Shown: positions 6,651-11,645 of the stretch, one piece after another
Layout: each line of letters begins with the position of its first letter
Position numbering within the stretch: the first letter of the stretch is position 1
Assembly: GCA_910583895.1 (NCBI GenBank)
Contig: CAJTYJ010000067.1
Coordinates: forward strand, 1 to 11,645
Reading direction: 5' to 3'
DNA: 11,645 nucleotides
From: an uncultured Lachnospiraceae bacterium
Lineage (GTDB): Bacteria; Bacillota; Clostridia; Lachnospirales; Lachnospiraceae
Translations under genes and position numbers: made by a program
Notes under the pieces: generated by a model
What the model was told of the DNA's origin: nothing
The model's input: only the letters and a program-made list of their open reading frames with translations
Database searches by the model: none

Positions 6651-9428
6651 ATGGAAATCGGGGAAAAAATCTATGGATTTGAAGTTAAAGAAAAGAAGTA
6701 TGTGCGGGAGGTCGAAGGAGATATTATTCAGATGGAGCACTTGTCAACCGGAGCGCAGGTCGTCGTCATAGACAATCAGGACGTTAAAAAGAGCTTTCTG
6801 GTTGGATTTCGGACCATACCAAAGGACAGCACGGGAGTTTTCCATATTCTGGAGCATTCTGTGCTGAACGGTTCCCGCAGATATCCGGATAAAGCTACGT
6901 TCGTCAATCTGATGAAACATTCCATGGCAGAATTTGTCAATGCAATTACATATCCGGATCATACGGTATATCCCTTTTGTACAGAGAATGAGAAGGATTT
7001 TATGAATCTGACGGACGTTTACCTAAACGCGGTATTTTGTCCGAATGTTCTTACGGATAAAGAGATCTTTGAACAGGAGGGCTGGCATTTTCAGTGTGAA
7101 GACGGAAAAGCTCCGGAGATTAACGGCGTTGTCTATAATGAGATGAAGGGAGTTTTCTCGTCCCTGGACAGCATATTAGAGGATGAAATGTCTAAGGCAA
7201 TGTTTCCGGAAACGGCTTATCGTTTTGTTCCCGGAGGATTTCCGGATACGATTCCCGCGCTATCTTATGAGGAATTTCTGGAATATTACAGGACATTTTA
7301 TAATGCTTCCAACTGCTGTATTGTTCTATATGGGAAAATGAATACGGAACAACTGTTTGAGTATATTGACAAAGTTTATCTGGGAAAAATGAAACGATCA
7401 GAACCTGCGAAGCCGGTTATGCTGCAGAAACCCGTAAAGGGAATCCGAAATAAGCTGTATGATAAGGAGAAGTTCGGCGATCAGGGTGTGTTTGCGTCAT
7501 GCACCTATAGTCTGGGTGATTTTGACAACCGGGAACGTATGAATGCAGTCTATATCCTTATGCAGGCGATTATGGGGGAAGACGAGGCGCCGATGAAGAA
7601 AGGGCTTATTCAGAGCCTGGGAATCCCGGAGATTCAGTATTTTATCATGGATGGTATCAGACAGCCCTATCTTGCCGTTAAAATAAAGAATACAGACAAA
7701 GAAACTGCCGGTCGGTTGAAAACGGTTATCACAGAACAGGCGGACAGACTTTGCAAAGAAGGAATAGGAGAAGAGCTATTGGTTTCGGCGATCAACCGTC
7801 TGGAATTTTGGATGAGGGAAAAAGGCGGGAGCCAGCCGGAGGGAATTGAATATGTACTGGATATTGCCGGCGGATGGGCGCAGGGAACCGGACCTTGCGA
7901 GATGATAGAATTTGAAGAAACCTATGTGAAGATGCGGACTCTTGTAAAGGAAGGATATTTTGAATCACTTTTAAAGGAAATCCTTCTGGAAAATGATTAT
8001 GAGGCAGAGGTTTCCCTGGAACCTCTTGAAAAGGCCGAAGAGAAGGGGCAGGAAGAAGAGACAGAAGACCTGCCGGGTCTGTCTGCGGATGATCTGCTTC
8101 ATAAGAAGGAGGAGCCGCTCACAAGGGCAGAGGAAGAATCCGGTATTACATATTTGAAACAAGAGATCCCTTCAAAAGGAGTGGCATATCAAAGCTGCTA
8201 TTTTGATATCAGTGATCTGGAGCCGGAGAAAGTTCCTTATGCGAAGCTGCTTTCGGAACTTCTGGGAGACCTTCCTACGAGAAGGCATAGTCTGGAAGAA
8301 TTAGTGATTGAGAAGAATATGTGGCTTGGAAATGTAAGGGCTTATCTGGAAGCGTACACCAATACAGATGATATCCGGCATGTCAGGCTTAAATTTGTGA
8401 TGGATATCAGCTGTCTGGAACAGAATCTTCCAAGAGCGGTAAAACTGGGGGAAGAGCTGCTGTATGATACCATTCTGGAGCATCCGGAGATTATTCTGAA
8501 AAGGATCAGGCAGAGCAGGATGGAACTGGAAAGGGGATTTGTTACCAGTGGGAACAGCTATGCGTCCGGACGTGCGGCCGCACACTATATGCCGGAAGGA
8601 GCGGCAAGGGAACGCTATAACGGAATTCACTATTATCAGTTCTTAGGAAAGCTTCTGAAGAACTTTGACGCGGACCAGGGGCAGATTATCCGGGAACTTA
8701 AGGAAATTCAGGAGAAGCTTTGCCGTAAATCTAATCTGGTGATGAGTTTTACAGGTACAGAGAAAGCTTACGGCGATTTCCGCCGGTTGATCGCAGCTTC
8801 CGGATTCTGCGGCAGTGCAAGGGAAAGGGAACCCGGATGGTATCAGGACAATTTGCTTCCCGGGAAATCTGAGGCATTTATCATTCCGTCAGAGGTATCC
8901 TATGTTGCGCTTGGAGGAATCGGGGAATATACCGGTGAGGATTATCTTCTTGGCAGAATGGTGAGCTTCGATTATCTGTGGGCAAAGATCCGCGCTGAAG
9001 GAGGGGCTTACGGCTGCCAGATGTCTGTATTCCCCAATCAAAGCTGGACCATGAGTTCTTATCGAGATCCGAATGTAAAAAGGACGATAGAAGCCTTCCG
9101 CAGCGCTTCAAGGTGGCTGAAAGAGCTTGAATTAGGAGAGCAGGAGCTTCTGAATTATAAGATTGGCGCAGTTGCCGGATATGACCGGACTCCCAAAACA
9201 TATGTACAGGCAAAACGAATGGATTCCTGGTATCTGCGGCAGGAAGAACCGCAGGTCAGGGCAAAGGTCAGAGAAGGGTTGTTAAAGGCGTCGGAAGAAG
9301 ATTTGAAAAACAGGCGTCAGGTGATGGAGAGCTTTGCAGGAGAGGGAACCGTCTGCGTTCTTGGAAACAGAGCGAGGATCGAAGAGGCGGCCGGCCAATT
9401 CGACAATGTAACGGTACTGATGGAGTAA
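6651..9428 (+). CDS. M16C (insulinase family, PreP/falcilysin-like) zinc metallopeptidase
   Basis: This 925-residue cytoplasmic (no signal peptide) oligopeptidase folds as two M16 halves forming a chamber for unfolded peptides. The inverted zinc motif HILEH is at 65-69, with catalytic Glu68. The third zinc ligand is probably Glu164 in VVYNEMKG, about 95 residues on as in PreP. The C-terminal half supplies the substrate-binding Arg/Tyr pair: Arg781 and Tyr787 in IRAEGGAYG. All catalytic elements are intact. The family is usually about 970 residues; the deficit seems to lie in the interdomain linker (about 451-490), which is short and very acidic. The gene begins 12 nt after the thioredoxin gene with an AGAGGGAA site. 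Known members degrade short peptides such as signal or presequence peptides, so clearing exported-peptide remnants is possible, but a housekeeping role is equally likely. Confidence 0.93.
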   Translation: MEIGEKIYGFEVKEKKYVREVEGDIIQMEHLSTGAQVVVIDNQDVKKSFLVGFRTIPKDSTGVFHILEHSVLNGSRRYPDKATFVNLMKHSMAEFVNAITYPDHTVYPFCTENEKDFMNLTDVYLNAVFCPNVLTDKEIFEQEGWHFQCEDGKAPEINGVVYNEMKGVFSSLDSILEDEMSKAMFPETAYRFVPGGFPDTIPALSYEEFLEYYRTFYNASNCCIVLYGKMNTEQLFEYIDKVYLGKMKRSEPAKPVMLQKPVKGIRNKLYDKEKFGDQGVFASCTYSLGDFDNRERMNAVYILMQAIMGEDEAPMKKGLIQSLGIPEIQYFIMDGIRQPYLAVKIKNTDKETAGRLKTVITEQADRLCKEGIGEELLVSAINRLEFWMREKGGSQPEGIEYVLDIAGGWAQGTGPCEMIEFEETYVKMRTLVKEGYFESLLKEILLENDYEAEVSLEPLEKAEEKGQEEETEDLPGLSADDLLHKKEEPLTRAEEESGITYLKQEIPSKGVAYQSCYFDISDLEPEKVPYAKLLSELLGDLPTRRHSLEELVIEKNMWLGNVRAYLEAYTNTDDIRHVRLKFVMDISCLEQNLPRAVKLGEELLYDTILEHPEIILKRIRQSRMELERGFVTSGNSYASGRAAAHYMPEGAARERYNGIHYYQFLGKLLKNFDADQGQIIRELKEIQEKLCRKSNLVMSFTGTEKAYGDFRRLIAASGFCGSAREREPGWYQDNLLPGKSEAFIIPSEVSYVALGGIGEYTGEDYLLGRMVSFDYLWAKIRAEGGAYGCQMSVFPNQSWTMSSYRDPNVKRTIEAFRSASRWLKELELGEQELLNYKIGAVAGYDRTPKTYVQAKRMDSWYLRQEEPQVRAKVREGLLKASEEDLKNRRQVMESFAGEGTVCVLGNRARIEEAAGQFDNVTVLME

Positions 9429-9434
9429 ATATAC

Positions 9435-9438
9435 GGAG
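9435..9438 (+). promoter_or_regulatory. Ribosome binding site deciding the start at 9447
   Basis: GGAG lies 8 nt before the ATG at 9447 and only 2 nt before a GTG at 9441 in the same frame, so the ATG is the better start. Confidence 0.65.
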
Positions 9439-9446
9439 ATGTGAGA

Positions 9447-10715
9447 ATGAAAAGAGAGGATAATATTTATCAGATATATGTGCAGATTCTGAAAGAAGAA
9501 CTGGTTACAGCCATGGGATGCACGGAACCCATCGCGATTTCTTATGCGGCCGCAAGAGCAAGGGCGGTATTAGGGGAATTGCCGGAAAAGATTGTAGTGA
9601 AGGCAAGCGGAAGCATTATTAAAAACGTAAAAAGCGTTGTTGTTCCCAATACCGGCGGTTTAAGAGGAATAGAGGCCGCAGCCGCGGCCGGCGTTGTCTG
9701 TGGAAATGAGAACAAAAAACTGGAAGTTCTTTCGGAGATAGAGTCGGAGGACATAGAGCGTATTAAAGGTTATTTGGGACAGGCAGATATCAAAGTTGAA
9801 TATCAGGAGACAGGGCGTACATTTGATTTGTCCGTATGTGTTTATAAGGAACATTCCCAGGCAAGCGTCAGGATTACAGATTATCATACCAATATTGTTC
9901 AGATAGAAAAGAACTGGGAACTCATCCGTGACGATTTGAAAGACGAGAAAATAGAAAAAGCGAACAGGGACGTTCTTTCCATGGAGAATATATGGGAATT
10001 TGTCCGATGTGCAGATATTGAAGATGTGAAAGAAACCCTGGATAAACAGATAGAATGCAATATGAAGATTGCCAGGGAAGGTATACGCGGAAATTATGGG
10101 GCAAATATCGGAAGTATACTGCTCAAAATGGAAGGCGATGCTGTGCAGGTACGCGCAAAAGCGATGGCAGCAGCCGGTTCTGATGCAAGGATGAACGGCT
10201 GCGGACTGCCGGTCGTGATCAATTCAGGAAGCGGCAATCAAGGCATTACCTGTTCTGTTCCGGTATTGGTTTATGGAGAAAGTCTGAACTGTGATATCGA
10301 GAAGATTTATCGGGCATTATTGTTGTCTAATCTTACGGCTATTTATATAAAAGCAGGAATCGGGACATTATCTGCATATTGCGGGGCGGTCAGCGCAGGC
10401 GCCGCCGCAGGAGCGGGAATCGCTTATCTGCATGGAGGCGGGTATGAGGAAATCAAGCATACGGTCGTGAATGCGCTTGCAATTGTATCCGGCATTGTCT
10501 GTGACGGCGCTAAAGCGTCTTGCGCAGCGAAAATCGCATCATCTGTAGAAGCAGGAATTGTCGGTTATTATATGTATCTGAATGAACAGGAATTCTGCGC
10601 GGGGGAAGGAATTGTGGCGGAAGGAATCGATCGGACGATTGAAAATATAGGAATACTCGGCAAGGAAGGAATGAAAGAAACGAATAAGAAGATTATAGAG
10701 ATGATGATAAAATGA
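9447..10715 (+). CDS. L-cysteine desulfidase family protein (UPF0597, CyuA/YhaM-like)
   Basis: This 422-residue protein matches the UPF0597/L-cysteine desulfidase family. Studied members split L-cysteine into pyruvate, ammonia and sulfide using an oxygen-sensitive iron-sulfur cluster, and are related to the alpha subunit of iron-sulfur serine dehydratases. Seen here are the N-terminal signature TAMGCTEPIAISYAAARA with Cys25, VVPNTGGLRG, a central NSGSGNQGITCSVP block (Cys269), Cys312 in LSAYCGAV, and IVCDGAKASCAAK with Cys352 and Cys359. Several of these should bind the cluster, though I cannot assign which from this sequence alone. The length is normal and there is no break. The gene lies 18 nt after the peptidase, and its stop overlaps the next start. 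Serine dehydratase activity is the main alternative. Confidence 0.9.
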   Translation: MKREDNIYQIYVQILKEELVTAMGCTEPIAISYAAARARAVLGELPEKIVVKASGSIIKNVKSVVVPNTGGLRGIEAAAAAGVVCGNENKKLEVLSEIESEDIERIKGYLGQADIKVEYQETGRTFDLSVCVYKEHSQASVRITDYHTNIVQIEKNWELIRDDLKDEKIEKANRDVLSMENIWEFVRCADIEDVKETLDKQIECNMKIAREGIRGNYGANIGSILLKMEGDAVQVRAKAMAAAGSDARMNGCGLPVVINSGSGNQGITCSVPVLVYGESLNCDIEKIYRALLLSNLTAIYIKAGIGTLSAYCGAVSAGAAAGAGIAYLHGGGYEEIKHTVVNALAIVSGIVCDGAKASCAAKIASSVEAGIVGYYMYLNEQEFCAGEGIVAEGIDRTIENIGILGKEGMKETNKKIIEMMIK

Positions 10716-11599
10716 AAAAGAGCACCAGCGAAAAATTAATGAATTTATTGGGCGTTGCAGCCGGGAATGCAATATTGGCGCTTGCCGTGGTTGCTTTTAT
10801 TGTTCCGGCAGGGATTCCGATGGGAGGAGCTACCGGCTTGGGAATTGCCGGGAATCATTTTTGGGGAATTCGGACTTCAATCATCGTCTTTAGCTTGAAC
10901 AGTATATTGCTTATCATAGCATGGTTTATTCTGGGAAAAGGATTCGTAAAGAAAACTCTATTGAGTACATTTATCTATCCCTTATTTCTTGAACTGTTAC
11001 AGAAAATTCCAGGAATCACAACTATGACAGACAATATACTGTTGTCTGCCATTTTTGGAGGACTTCTTGTAGGCGTTAGCATGGGGATTGTGGTAAGGGT
11101 CGGAGGATCGACGGGGGGAACGGATATTATTGCCCTGATAGCAAACAAAAAAACTTCCCTTTCAGTCGGCGTCACGGTGTATATGGTAGATTTTGTGGTT
11201 TTAGGCATACAGGCTTCTTTCTCTGATATGGAGCAAATACTTTATGGGATTATACTGACTCTTCTGGCAACGGTTGTGATTGATAAAGTTGTTCCGAATG
11301 GAAAGGTTTCTATGCAGGTGATGATTATTTCAAGAGAGTATAAAAAGATTCAGGGAAAAATATTGCAGGACATAGAAGCCGGAGTGACGCTTTTTCACAT
11401 ACAGACGGGATATAGCGGTGAAGAACAGAAAGGAGTTATGTGTGTGATTCCAAGACACAAACTATTTGCTTTGAAAGAGATGGTCTGTGAAACAGATCCG
11501 TTTGCGTTTCTTACCATTAATCAGATTAACGAGGTGAATGGTCAGGGATTTACCAGAGAACGTATTGCATATGAAGAACTCAAAAAGGAAAGAATATAA
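10712..11599 (+). CDS. YitT family membrane protein (YitT plus DUF2179)
   Basis: This 295-residue integral membrane protein belongs to the YitT family. The hydrophobic part (about 10-195) has five or six helices, with the family loop GGSTGGTDIIA at 131-141. The soluble C-terminal DUF2179 domain (about 215-280) includes GVTLFHIQTGYSG (219-231) and GVMCVIPRHK (241-250). Family function is not established; transport or envelope roles have been proposed by annotation only. The ATG overlaps the stop of the desulfidase gene (ATGA) and lacks a strong ribosome binding site, so production probably depends on translational coupling. That pairing hints at a link with cysteine or related amino acid handling, which is inference. 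Length is typical and the frame is intact. Confidence 0.93.
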   Translation: MKKSTSEKLMNLLGVAAGNAILALAVVAFIVPAGIPMGGATGLGIAGNHFWGIRTSIIVFSLNSILLIIAWFILGKGFVKKTLLSTFIYPLFLELLQKIPGITTMTDNILLSAIFGGLLVGVSMGIVVRVGGSTGGTDIIALIANKKTSLSVGVTVYMVDFVVLGIQASFSDMEQILYGIILTLLATVVIDKVVPNGKVSMQVMIISREYKKIQGKILQDIEAGVTLFHIQTGYSGEEQKGVMCVIPRHKLFALKEMVCETDPFAFLTINQINEVNGQGFTRERIAYEELKKERI

Positions 11600-11645
11600 A
11601 CTTCCTGTATCAAGATTTAATATCGGACTTCCATTGCTGGTATGT
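11571..11645 (+). CDS. Probable 5' end of the next gene, cut by the window edge
   Basis: An ATG at 11571 opens a frame, different from that of the YitT gene, which stays open for 25 codons to the window end. The predicted peptide starts MKNSKRKEYKLP, a basic start, then turns more hydrophobic with NIGLPLLVC. It would overlap the end of the YitT gene by 29 nt. Only a weak AGAGAA (11555-11560) lies 10 nt upstream. Without the rest of the gene no family can be named, and a short chance frame remains possible. Confidence 0.4.
   Translation, partial: MKNSKRKEYKLPVSRFNIGLPLLVC

Noticed and set aside
1..11645. CRISPR arrays, tRNA or rRNA genes, insertion sequences
   Set aside because: No regularly spaced repeats, cloverleaf or rRNA-like segments, transposase motifs or terminal inverted repeats were seen; nearly all of the window is occupied by intact coding sequence.

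Overview
The window looks like chromosome from a low-to-moderate GC Firmicute, most likely a Clostridia/Lachnospiraceae-type anaerobe. This rests on strong AGGAGG-type ribosome binding sites, tight same-strand packing, a YitT/DUF2179 membrane protein, an oxygen-labile-type L-cysteine desulfidase homologue and a Clostridia-style M16C peptidase. The species is not identifiable from the sequence alone. All ten complete genes are on the + strand between 97 and 11599. Apart from a 68-nt gap after the first gene, they are separated by 0-18 nt or overlap by 4 nt, and I see no hairpin-plus-T-run terminator between them. An eleventh gene probably begins at 11571 and runs off the right edge.

Region A (97-4609) is an export cassette. 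Two adjacent ABC half-exporters share an ATGA overlap and have intact ATPase motifs. They are flanked by two small envelope-anchored proteins, a lipoprotein before and a signal-anchor protein after. I read these two as diverged paralogues, sharing a YDG-x4-WWDxEN block and the same C-terminal pattern.

Region B (4613-6638) is a run of three proteins that resemble well-known families but lack hallmark residues or segments. The first is a LytTR DNA-binding regulator whose receiver domain has lost the phospho-acceptor Asp and the conserved Lys. The second is a trigger-factor-like protein with a shortened FKBP-like domain and no ribosome-binding domain. The third is a thioredoxin-fold protein with CVPC in place of WCGPC. 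Translational spacing ties them to region A.

Region C (6651-11599) holds a 925-residue M16C (PreP/falcilysin-like) metallopeptidase with a short, acidic interdomain linker, an L-cysteine desulfidase family (UPF0597/CyuA-like) protein, and a YitT family membrane protein coupled to it by an ATGA overlap. These look more like ordinary metabolic or quality-control genes.

The most novel candidate is the A+B set: paired WWD-motif surface proteins, a heterodimeric exporter, a phosphorylation-independent LytTR regulator and two degenerate folding/redox factors. No histidine kinase and no obvious substrate peptide gene lies in the window. A system-level function is inference and is presented as such.
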